DNA of 8,122 bases from DATAMF01 sp964472565 (GTDB lineage Bacteria; Chloroflexota; Anaerolineae; Aggregatilineales; Aggregatilineaceae), in the NCBI GenBank assembly GCA_964472565.1, contig CAYYNB010000230.1, positions 1 through 8,122 on the forward strand, given 5' to 3'. Below are positions 1 to 5,915 of the stretch, one piece after another. Below the pieces are notes generated by a model, which was given only the letters and a program-made list of their open reading frames with translations, made no database searches and was not told where the DNA came from. A program made the position numbers and the translations under genes. Positions within the stretch are counted from its first letter, which is position 1, and every line of letters starts with the position of its first letter.

Positions 1-1
1 A

Positions 2-61
2 GACGATCAACGCACATTTGTACTCGGCCCGCGCTCCGTTGCGATTATGGTGGGCCGTTAA
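2..61 (+). CDS. 3' end of an upstream gene (partial, product uncertain)
   Basis: Reading frame 2 is open from the window edge to a TAA at 59-61 and encodes 19 residues ending TFVLGPRSVAIMVGR. The stop directly abuts the ribosome binding site of sufS (AGGAAAGG, 63-70), an arrangement typical of a real gene junction. The ending does not look like SufD, the usual sufS neighbour. A hydrophobic strand of the form L-x-P-R-S-V-A-hydrophobic is a common end for the C-terminal beta-sandwich of GH13-type glycosidases, but 19 residues are far too few to name the product. It could also be a chance open frame. Confidence 0.35.
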   Translation, partial: DDQRTFVLGPRSVAIMVGR

Positions 62-74
62 CAGGAAAGGTACT

Positions 75-1322
75 ATGCAAACGATCACATCCCCCCTCGA
101 CATCAAAGCCATTCGCGCCGATTTCCCGATCCTCGATCAGGAAGTCCATCCCGGTAAGCGGCTCGTCTTTCTGGACTCAGCGGCCAGCAGCCAGAAACCG
201 CAGCAAGTCATCGACGCCATGAGCCAGTATTACCAGCACGACCACGCCAACATCCATCGCGGCATCCACGTGCTGAGTGAGCGCGCCACCAATGCCTATG
301 AGGCCGCCCGCGACAAGGTCCGCGCCTTCATCAACGCCCAATCGCGCCGCGAGATTATTTATGTCCGCAACGCCACCGAAGGGATCAATCTCGTGGTGGC
401 GACGTGGGGCCGTCAAAATCTGGGGCCGGGTGATGTCGTCGTGCTGACCGAAATGGAACACCACGCCAATATCGTGCCCTGGCAGATTTTGCAGCAGGAG
501 CGCGGCTTCACCATCAAATACATTCCCATCACGGACACAGGCGAACTCGATCTCGACACCTACGCCCGCTATCTGCGTGAGGGCGCGGTCAAAATCGTCA
601 GCGTCGTGCAGGTCAGCAACGTCTTGGGCACGGTCAACCCCGTAGCCGATATGATCCCCCAGGCGCACGCGGCGGGCGCGCTCTTTATGATCGACGGCGC
701 GCAGAGCGTCCCCCATCTATCGGTGGATGTCCAGGCGCTGGATGCCGATTTTCTGACCTTCTCCGCGCACAAAATGGGCGGCCCCACCGGGATCGGCATT
801 CTGTACGGCAAGCGTGCCCTGCTCGAAGCCATGCCCCCCTACCAGGGCGGCGGCGATATGATCAAGCGCGTCACGCTCGAAAAAAGCACCTGGAACGACC
901 TGCCGCACAAATTCGAGGCGGGCACCCCGGCCATTGCCGAAGGTGTCGGGCTGGGCGCGGCGGTAGACTATCTGACCAATCTGGGGATGGATCGCGTCCT
1001 GGCTCACGAGCGGATCGTGGTCGATTATGCGCTGGATCGCCTCTCCGAAGTCCCCGGCCTGATCCTCTTCGGCCCCGATCCCGGCAAACGCAACGGGGTA
1101 GCGACGTTCGTGCTGCGCGACATCCACGCGCACGATGTCGCCCAACTGCTCGATGCCGAAGGCGTCGCGGTCCGCGCCGGGCATCACTGCGCCATGCCCC
1201 TGCACCAGCGGTTAGGCGTTCCGGCTACCGCACGCGCCAGTTTTTATGTTTATAATACGGTGGAAGAGGTAGACGCATTGATCAATGCGCTCTATCATGT
1301 GCGTAAAACGTATGGATTGTAA
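75..1322 (+). CDS. sufS: SufS-type (group II) cysteine desulfurase
   Basis: A cytosolic PLP enzyme of 415 residues that converts L-cysteine to L-alanine and leaves a persulfide on its active-site cysteine for Fe-S cluster building. The fold-type I landmarks are all present: LDSAASSQKP near the N-terminus, MEHHANIVPW with His130 expected to stack on PLP, DGAQSVPH, the Schiff-base lysine Lys233 in FSAHKMGGPTG, and the loop RAGHHCAMP with catalytic Cys372. Arg387 lies 15 residues after the cysteine, as does the substrate-binding Arg in E. coli SufS (Cys364/Arg379). The short loop before Cys372 and the length mark SufS rather than IscS/NifS. The ATG at 75 is chosen because AGGAAAGG lies 4 nt upstream; a TTG at 18 in the same frame would only add 19 residues unlike the family. 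The scaffold gene follows after 29 nt, so the two are probably co-transcribed. No lesions seen. Confidence 0.96.
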   Translation: MQTITSPLDIKAIRADFPILDQEVHPGKRLVFLDSAASSQKPQQVIDAMSQYYQHDHANIHRGIHVLSERATNAYEAARDKVRAFINAQSRREIIYVRNATEGINLVVATWGRQNLGPGDVVVLTEMEHHANIVPWQILQQERGFTIKYIPITDTGELDLDTYARYLREGAVKIVSVVQVSNVLGTVNPVADMIPQAHAAGALFMIDGAQSVPHLSVDVQALDADFLTFSAHKMGGPTGIGILYGKRALLEAMPPYQGGGDMIKRVTLEKSTWNDLPHKFEAGTPAIAEGVGLGAAVDYLTNLGMDRVLAHERIVVDYALDRLSEVPGLILFGPDPGKRNGVATFVLRDIHAHDVAQLLDAEGVAVRAGHHCAMPLHQRLGVPATARASFYVYNTVEEVDALINALYHVRKTYGL

Positions 1323-1351
1323 AATCCGGCACACCAAAGGATCAAAATCGG

Positions 1352-1753
1352 ATGGACCTGTACATGGAAAACATTCTGGATCACGGCCAGAACCCGCGTA
1401 ACTTCGGGGAACCGCTGGACCCAGCCGACATTCACTACCACGACGATAACCCCTTCTGCGGAGATCGTCTCTTTCTGACCGCCCAACTGGACGAGTCGGG
1501 CCGGATCAAAGCCGTGCGCTGGCAGGGCGAAGGCTGCACCATCTGCAAAGCGTCCGCTTCGATTCTCGGTGAGGAGATTATCGGCAAGACGCTCGACGAA
1601 GTGAAACAGATCGACAAGGACCAGCTTCTCGACCTGCTTGGCATTCACCTCAGCCCGACCCGCCTGAAATGCGCCCTGCTCTCGCTGAAAGTGGTCAAGG
1701 CGGGCGCGTATGGCCTCACCGACGAAACCTTTGTGATGGACGAAGACGAGTAA
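1352..1753 (+). CDS. sufU: SufU/IscU-type Fe-S assembly scaffold or sulfur-acceptor protein
   Basis: A cytosolic protein of 133 residues of the NifU-N/IscU-like family, the expected partner that accepts persulfide sulfur from SufS. Visible landmarks are HGQNPRNFG (residues 11-19), NPFCGD with Cys36 and Asp38, GEGCTICKASASIL with Cys62, and RLKC with Cys107. Cys36, Asp38, Cys62 and Cys107 correspond to the zinc/cluster ligands of the family. The RxKC motif (Lys106 where IscU has His) is SufU-like, but the spacing Cys62 to Cys107 (45) is close to IscU and shorter than in B. subtilis SufU, so the extra insertion typical of SufU seems absent. An additional Cys65 sits three residues after Cys62. 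The start at 1352 follows AAGG at 1337-1340 with a slightly long spacer; Met5 (1364) is an alternative. The stop is 2 nt before the next start. The symbol reflects the pairing with SufS; iscU-like naming would also be defensible. Confidence 0.9.
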   Translation: MDLYMENILDHGQNPRNFGEPLDPADIHYHDDNPFCGDRLFLTAQLDESGRIKAVRWQGEGCTICKASASILGEEIIGKTLDEVKQIDKDQLLDLLGIHLSPTRLKCALLSLKVVKAGAYGLTDETFVMDEDE

Positions 1754-1755
1754 AC

Positions 1756-3174
1756 ATGGCAACTCTCAAACGCATGACCGTTGATATTCGCGCCGTGATC
1801 GATAACGCCCAGGACGAAGCCGCGCGGCGGCATGGGCATTTTGTCGATGTGGAGCATGTCGCGCTGGGTTTGTTACAGCGCAAAGGCGGCCCGGCCTATG
1901 ACGCGCTCCGCCAGCAGGCCATCGATCCGCAGACCCTCTACGATGAGATCGCGCAAGCAGTCGGCATGGAACGCTCCAACCCCGTCGCGGCCAAAGATTT
2001 CACCAAGGCGGCCAAAGCGCTTTTTGACCGGGCCGCCACCGAAGCAAGCGCCCTCGGTCAGGATAATCTGAACGGCGGTCATGTGCTGTTGGCCCTGCTG
2101 ACCGAACCCTATGGCAGCGTGCCCGAAGTCCTCAACGCGACGGGGGTCGATGCCGGTGCGGTGCGCGACCATCTGCGCAGCTACGGCGACGTGGCGCAGC
2201 CCTTAGCCGTGCCCACCCTGGACCAGCAGCGGACAGCGGCCACCAGCGCCCCGCGCGGCTTTGCGCCCATCCCCCGCGCCCGGACCAGCGGCCCCAAGCC
2301 CGGTCAGAAAACCGAGTTTGTGCTGATCCCAACGCGCACCGGGGAAAAACGCAAGCGCGGCACCACCACCCAGCGCCAGGGCAAAAACTGGCCGCTCATT
2401 CTGGGGGCGCTGGGGCTGTTTTTGGCTTATCTCGTCGCGGTGCTGCCCGGAAGCGCCCTGTTTACCTTTGTGCTGGTCATCATCGGCTGGGTGTTCTCTG
2501 TCTCGCTGCACGAATTTTCGCATGCGCTGGTGGCCTATCTGGGCGGCGATTACACCGTGAAGGACAAAGGCTACCTGACCTTCAACCCGCTCAAATACAC
2601 CCATCCCATGCTCAGCATCGGTCTGCCGCTGCTCTTTCTGGCGATGGGCGGCATCGGTCTGCCCGGCGGCGCGGTCTACATCGAACGCCACCGCCTGCGC
2701 AGCAAATGGTGGGGCGCGGCGGTTTCGGCAGCGGGGCCGCTCTCTAATCTGCTGCTGGCGTTGGTCCTGTCCCTGCCCTTTATCCTGGGGCTGGTCGATG
2801 TGAACGTAATCGCCGTGGATCTGCGCTGGGGTCTGCAACCCGAACACCCTACCTTCTGGCAGAACAGCACCCTCTGGACGGCGATGGCTTTTCTGATCAT
2901 GCTGCAAATCACGGCAGTGGTTTTTAACCTGCTCCCGTTCCCGCCGCTCGATGGTTTTGGGATCATCGAACCGCTGCTCGATGGCCGCACCGCCGCGCAG
3001 CTTCGCCAGTTCGGGGGTTATGCGCTGCTGATCATCTTCCTGGTTTTGTGGATGCCGCAGTTGAACGGCCCCTTCTGGGATATGATCTACAGTGTCTGTG
3101 CCGATCTGAAAATCCCCGACTGGCTCATCTCGGAAGGCTTCCAGGGCTTCATGTTCTGGCGCACCCCGCAGTAA
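1756..3174 (+). CDS. Clp N-domain fused to site-2-type (M50) intramembrane zinc protease
   Basis: A 472-residue two-part protein. Residues about 8-145 are a double Clp N repeat, as in ClpA/ClpC/ClpB, with EHVALGLL at 33-40 and the matching GGHVLLALL at 107-115 in the second half. No AAA+ Walker motifs follow. A proline- and basic-rich linker (about 147-210) leads to a membrane part with segments near 213-232, 236-265, 285-310, 318-350, 375-402 and 420-437. The zinc site looks complete: HEFSH at 252-256 and NLLPFPPLDG at 391-400 with Asp399 as third ligand; AGPLSN (Asn331) is a further M50 landmark. It should cut substrates inside or next to the membrane, with the Clp domain on the cytosolic side if HEFSH follows the usual topology; this is inference. 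The ATG at 1756 lies 2 nt after the sufU stop and has only a weak SD, suggesting translational coupling. The in-frame ATG at 1669 lies inside sufU and is rejected. Native substrates are unknown. Confidence 0.88.
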   Translation: MATLKRMTVDIRAVIDNAQDEAARRHGHFVDVEHVALGLLQRKGGPAYDALRQQAIDPQTLYDEIAQAVGMERSNPVAAKDFTKAAKALFDRAATEASALGQDNLNGGHVLLALLTEPYGSVPEVLNATGVDAGAVRDHLRSYGDVAQPLAVPTLDQQRTAATSAPRGFAPIPRARTSGPKPGQKTEFVLIPTRTGEKRKRGTTTQRQGKNWPLILGALGLFLAYLVAVLPGSALFTFVLVIIGWVFSVSLHEFSHALVAYLGGDYTVKDKGYLTFNPLKYTHPMLSIGLPLLFLAMGGIGLPGGAVYIERHRLRSKWWGAAVSAAGPLSNLLLALVLSLPFILGLVDVNVIAVDLRWGLQPEHPTFWQNSTLWTAMAFLIMLQITAVVFNLLPFPPLDGFGIIEPLLDGRTAAQLRQFGGYALLIIFLVLWMPQLNGPFWDMIYSVCADLKIPDWLISEGFQGFMFWRTPQ

Positions 3175-3198
3175 CCGCTCTGGTGCCGTTCTGGTTCT

Positions 3199-3226
3199 GT
3201 AGGGGCAATTCATGAATTGCCCCTAC
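3199..3226. repeat. Perfect 28-bp palindrome of the GTAGGGGC family
   Basis: The half GTAGGGGCAATTCA is followed exactly by its reverse complement, with no unpaired base. It lies 25 nt after the protease gene stop. A short ATTTTAATT follows, so it could act as a weak terminator, but there is no strong T-run. Two diverged hairpins beginning with the same GTAGGGGC occur at 8003 and 8048, indicating a dispersed family rather than a local operator. Confidence 0.85.
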
Positions 3227-3239
3227 GGATCGATTTTAA

Positions 3240-3335
3240 TTACCCACCAACAGGCTTCACACCATCCACCCCGGCGGCCATTTTTCGCCCGAACGGCTGG
3301 ATGATTTTCTTAAAAAAGTCGTACCCCATCTGTAG
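3240..3335 (+). pseudogene. Possible remnant C-terminus of a lost gene
   Basis: Between the palindrome and the Rieske gene one frame is open for 31 codons, bounded upstream by TAA (3237-3239) and closed by TAG at 3333-3335. It encodes a protein-like end, HPGGHFSPERLDDFLKKVV followed by PHL, and has no ATG, GTG or TTG start. The stop sits against the Rieske gene's SD, as expected if a real gene once ended there. It may be a fragment left after deletion or repeat insertion, or simply chance; I do not recognise the family. Confidence 0.22.
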
Positions 3336-3343
3336 AGGAGGAG
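3336..3343 (+). promoter_or_regulatory. Strong ribosome binding site fixing the GTG start of the Rieske gene
   Basis: AGGAGGAG lies 6 nt before GTG 3350. It is the strongest Shine-Dalgarno in the plus-strand block and justifies a GTG start. Confidence 0.8.
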
Positions 3344-3349
3344 AACTAC

Positions 3350-3664
3350 GTGGCTCGTTATGTCACTTTAGCTAAAACGTCCGAAATCGCTCCCGGAGAA
3401 CGGGCGGTCTTTGACATTGAAGGGTATTATATAGCCCTGTTCAACGTTGGCGGCACCTACTACGCTATCGAAGATGTTTGCACCCACGACGACGGCCCGC
3501 TGGCGGAAGGTGAACTGTACGGCTTTGAAATCGAGTGTCCCCGGCATGGCGCGCGCTTCGACATCCGCACTGGAAAAGTTCTGCGCATGCCCGCCGTCAC
3601 CTCGATCAAAGCCTTCCCGGTTCGCCTGGACGGAGACGCGATTCAAGTAGACATGGATGTGTAA
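3350..3664 (+). CDS. Rieske [2Fe-2S] ferredoxin, non-heme oxygenase ferredoxin type
   Basis: A soluble 104-residue protein with one Rieske domain and nothing else; there is no signal peptide or membrane segment, so it is cytosolic. The cluster ligands are Cys44 and His46 in CTHDDGPL and Cys63 and His66 in CPRHGARF, two per iron. Length and motifs match ferredoxins of ring-hydroxylating dioxygenases (BphF/NdoA type), but no oxygenase subunits or reductase lie in this window. Small Rieske ferredoxins of this kind recur in suf gene clusters of other bacteria, and here sufS and sufU lie about 1.6 kb upstream, so a role in electron supply for Fe-S assembly or as a resident client is reasonable inference. 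The ligands lack the two disulfide cysteines typical of cytochrome bc1 Rieske proteins. The next gene begins 6 nt after its stop. Confidence 0.93.
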   Translation: MARYVTLAKTSEIAPGERAVFDIEGYYIALFNVGGTYYAIEDVCTHDDGPLAEGELYGFEIECPRHGARFDIRTGKVLRMPAVTSIKAFPVRLDGDAIQVDMDV

Positions 3665-3670
3665 TCCGCC

Positions 3671-5083
3671 GTGCGGATAGTCAAAACAGGGCGCAAGTCG
3701 GGCTGTTTATCCGGGTGTATGACCCGGCTGATGATCGTGCTGTTGATCAGCGGGATCATCAGTCTGGTAATTTTTGGATTCATGCTGGCGGATCGGGACG
3801 CGATCAACCTGGATCGGATCAACCCGCCGCGCATCGCCAGCGGCCCGCCGCAGCCCGTCCCCACGTCGGTCAGCGAACCCCGCCCCGCCGATCTGTTGAT
3901 CCGCACCGGGCACCTGGGCGACGACAAGGTCACGCTGAGTCTGCTCGATTACCAGGAGCGTGATCTGCGCTGGAGCGGCCCCAACCTGAACGACAATACG
4001 CCCGTCGCGCTGGACAACTCCCAGGTTTATCTGATCACGGATGATCTGAAACTGCGCGCCCTGGCCCTCGAAGACGGTGATCAGCAGTGGGAAACCGAAC
4101 TGCTCACCGGAATAGCGCCGCTCTGCCGGGGCTGTCTGCTGGCGGCGGGCGAGCATGTGATCGTGCTGAACGCAGCGGGCGCACTCGCCAGCTACGATGC
4201 TCTCACCGGGGAACTCGCCTGGAGCACGACGCTGATCACCATCCCCAACCGCCTGCTGCGCATCGGCGATCAGCCCGCCGTGATCGATGCCACCGCGTCC
4301 GGCCAGCCCGCCCTGGTTAGCTTCGACGCCGCCACCGGGGATCGCCGGCTGCACATCGAACCCACCTGCCACGCCGAAACCCTCTCGCCCAATTCCCCGG
4401 TCTGGTACAGCGCGGGCAACCAATCGCTGTATGTGCTGTTTGGGTATACCGCATACGGCTGCGCCCAGCGCTGGAATCTCGACAGCGGCGAACTCATTTG
4501 GGAAACCAGCGTCCAGCTCAGCCAGAGCGCCTGGCCCCGTGACTGGTTCGATGATACGCTGCTCGTCGCGGACGAAACCATGTATTTTAGCGGCGAACAG
4601 CTTGACGCCAGCGCCAGCCGCACCGGGGTGATCATCGCCCTCGATCTGCTCGACGGTTCGATCCGCGAAGTATCGCCTCACCCCAACATGCTGCTCAAAC
4701 CGCTCGCCGTCGAAGACGACACCCTGATCGTCCACGCGATCCCGGCTCCCGGCACGGGGGCCGACGAACTGTGGGCCATCAGCCCCACCGGCGGCGAACG
4801 TTATTGGCGCTACCCGTTTGATCCCACCACCAGCAGTTGGACGACCCAACTCACGCCCGCCGGGCTGGTGATTATCCAGTTATTAGCCGGACCGGACCGG
4901 ATCAAGATCAACATTCTGAACCCCAGTACCGGTGTGTTGCTCGCCGAAACCATCACCACCATCGATAACGCCGTGTGGAGCGGCACCACCTGGACGGATG
5001 GCACCGCCTGGCTGACCATCCGTTCCCTCTACGCAGTGGACCTGTCTACCGGGGAAACCTCGCGCTTCTGGCCCCAACCGTAA
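3671..5083 (+). CDS. Membrane-anchored extracytoplasmic PQQ-like beta-propeller protein
   Basis: A protein of 470 residues with a short basic cytosolic tail, one membrane segment (about residues 19-40) and a large outer domain. There are about eight recurring blade endings of the type [DSTG]-G-x-x-x-[W/L], including DGDQQW (135-140), TGELAW, TGDRRL, SGELIW, GGERYW and TGETSRF, as in PQQ-like/BamB propellers; PQQ binding itself is not shown and no catalytic residues are evident. Cysteines Cys152 and Cys155 form a CxxC, and Cys233 and Cys264 could form a disulfide. The tail also has Cys12 and Cys16. There is no lipobox. Function is unknown: scaffold, substrate sensor or assembly factor are all possible. 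The GTG at 3671 is 6 nt after the Rieske stop and has no clear SD; ATG 3719 (Met17), just before the membrane segment, is an equally possible start. Confidence is high for the fold and low for the role. Confidence 0.82.
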   Translation: MRIVKTGRKSGCLSGCMTRLMIVLLISGIISLVIFGFMLADRDAINLDRINPPRIASGPPQPVPTSVSEPRPADLLIRTGHLGDDKVTLSLLDYQERDLRWSGPNLNDNTPVALDNSQVYLITDDLKLRALALEDGDQQWETELLTGIAPLCRGCLLAAGEHVIVLNAAGALASYDALTGELAWSTTLITIPNRLLRIGDQPAVIDATASGQPALVSFDAATGDRRLHIEPTCHAETLSPNSPVWYSAGNQSLYVLFGYTAYGCAQRWNLDSGELIWETSVQLSQSAWPRDWFDDTLLVADETMYFSGEQLDASASRTGVIIALDLLDGSIREVSPHPNMLLKPLAVEDDTLIVHAIPAPGTGADELWAISPTGGERYWRYPFDPTTSSWTTQLTPAGLVIIQLLAGPDRIKINILNPSTGVLLAETITTIDNAVWSGTTWTDGTAWLTIRSLYAVDLSTGETSRFWPQP

Positions 5084-5102
5084 CAAGACAAGAGAGGAAA
5101 AA

Positions 5103-5819
5103 ATGATCGTCTTTCGCTATGATTCTGCCTTGCTTCCTGAGTATCCCAACATTCGCGGCGGCATGATCTACGCGCGCGGACTGCGCAACGGCCCCACGCC
5201 CGCCCCGCTCGCCGATGCGTTCCGCGCCGAACAGCAGGCCGTGCTCGCCCGCCTCGGCGACACCCCGCTTTCCGATCTGCCCAGTATCGCCGCGTGGCGG
5301 CGGGCCTTCAGCGCGTTTGGCGTCAAACCGACTCAATATCGCTGCGCCGCGGAAGCCCTGCTGCGCCGCCTGACCAAACACGGCGACATCCCCAGCCTGA
5401 ATCTGCTCGTTGATCTCGGCAATCTGGTCAGCATCCGCTACGGTCTGCCCATTGCCGTCTGCGATCAGGTCGAGCGGCACGGCGCGGTGACGGTTTGCCG
5501 TGCCGCCGGGGACGAGCGTTTTACCGATCTCGGTACGGATGAAGTCGTGCATCCTGAGCCGGGCGAAGTGATTTTTGTGGATGAATCCAGGCTGGTCAGT
5601 GCCCGCCGCTGGTGCTGGCGGCAGAGCGATCAAAGCGCCGCCCGCGACACCACCACCGAAGCCCTGATCACGTGTGAAGGGCACCACGCCGCCGCTGAAT
5701 CCGACGTGCGCGCTGCCCTCCACGATTTGCAGGAACTCCTGGCGATCTACCAACCCGACGCGGCGCTGCAAGTGACCCTGCTCACGCCGTCCAACCCGGC
5801 CTTCGACGTAACCGGCTAG
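5103..5819 (+). CDS. Free-standing B3/B4 domain protein (PheRS-beta editing-like)
   Basis: A cytosolic 238-residue protein that resembles the B3/B4 domain of the phenylalanyl-tRNA synthetase beta chain (COG3382-type). Landmarks are WRRAFSAFGVKPTQYRCAAE at 65-84, SLNLLVDLGNLVSIRYGLPI at 98-117, GEVIFVDE near 155-162, and RRWCWRQSD followed by RDTTTEALI near 170-187, all of which recur in the stand-alone family. In PheRS this domain hydrolyses mischarged Tyr-tRNAPhe; stand-alone copies are suspected trans-acting editors of misaminoacylated tRNA, but that activity is inference here. It has no tRNA-anchoring or catalytic synthetase domain. ATG 5103 follows AGAGAGG (5091-5097) and starts 19 nt after the propeller gene's stop, so it is probably the last gene of the plus-strand unit. 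It converges on a minus-strand gene through a hairpin repeat. Confidence 0.85.
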   Translation: MIVFRYDSALLPEYPNIRGGMIYARGLRNGPTPAPLADAFRAEQQAVLARLGDTPLSDLPSIAAWRRAFSAFGVKPTQYRCAAEALLRRLTKHGDIPSLNLLVDLGNLVSIRYGLPIAVCDQVERHGAVTVCRAAGDERFTDLGTDEVVHPEPGEVIFVDESRLVSARRWCWRQSDQSAARDTTTEALITCEGHHAAAESDVRAALHDLQELLAIYQPDAALQVTLLTPSNPAFDVTG

Positions 5820-5830
5820 GATGAGGTTCC

Positions 5831-5889
5831 CCGCTTTTCCTCCCCCTCTTCCAACTCGGTTGGAGAGGGGGAACTGAGGGGGTGAGGTT
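5831..5889. repeat. Hairpin repeat between convergent genes
   Basis: The arms CCCCCTCTTCCAAC (5842-5855) and GTTGGAGAGGGGG (5859-5871) pair over 13 bp with one bulged T and a TCG loop, followed by GGGGGTGAGG. The same skeleton (CCGCTTTTC, pyrimidine arm, purine arm, G-rich tail) occurs at 8071-8122. It may stop transcription from both sides, but no T-run follows on either strand, so a canonical intrinsic terminator is not supported. The TGAGGTTC...CGCTTTTCC stretch at 5822-5840 recurs in near-identical form at 5883-5898, flanking the hairpin. Confidence 0.7.
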
Positions 5890-5915
5890 CGCTTTTCCCC
5901 CTGTATAAGATTTCC

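Noticed and set aside
18..74. TTG 18 as an upstream start for sufS
   Set aside because: The added 19 residues do not resemble SufS N-termini, and ATG 75 has a good SD 4 nt upstream.
1669..1755. ATG 1669 as the start of the Clp_N-protease gene
   Set aside because: It lies inside sufU, lacks an SD, and adds an Arg-rich stretch not part of a Clp N-domain; ATG 1756 directly follows the sufU stop.
2203..3213. Long minus-strand open frame opposite the protease gene (336 codons)
   Set aside because: Its product is low-complexity Q/R/D-rich sequence typical of antisense frames, while the plus strand encodes intact M50 motifs.
3707..4849. Long minus-strand open frame opposite the propeller gene (380 codons)
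   Set aside because: It mirrors the GC-rich third positions of the plus-strand gene, has no recognisable domain or signal, and the plus frame carries clear propeller blades and a membrane segment.
5842..5871. Canonical Rho-independent terminator
   Set aside because: The stem is good but no T-run follows on either strand; kept as a repeat that may still affect transcript ends.
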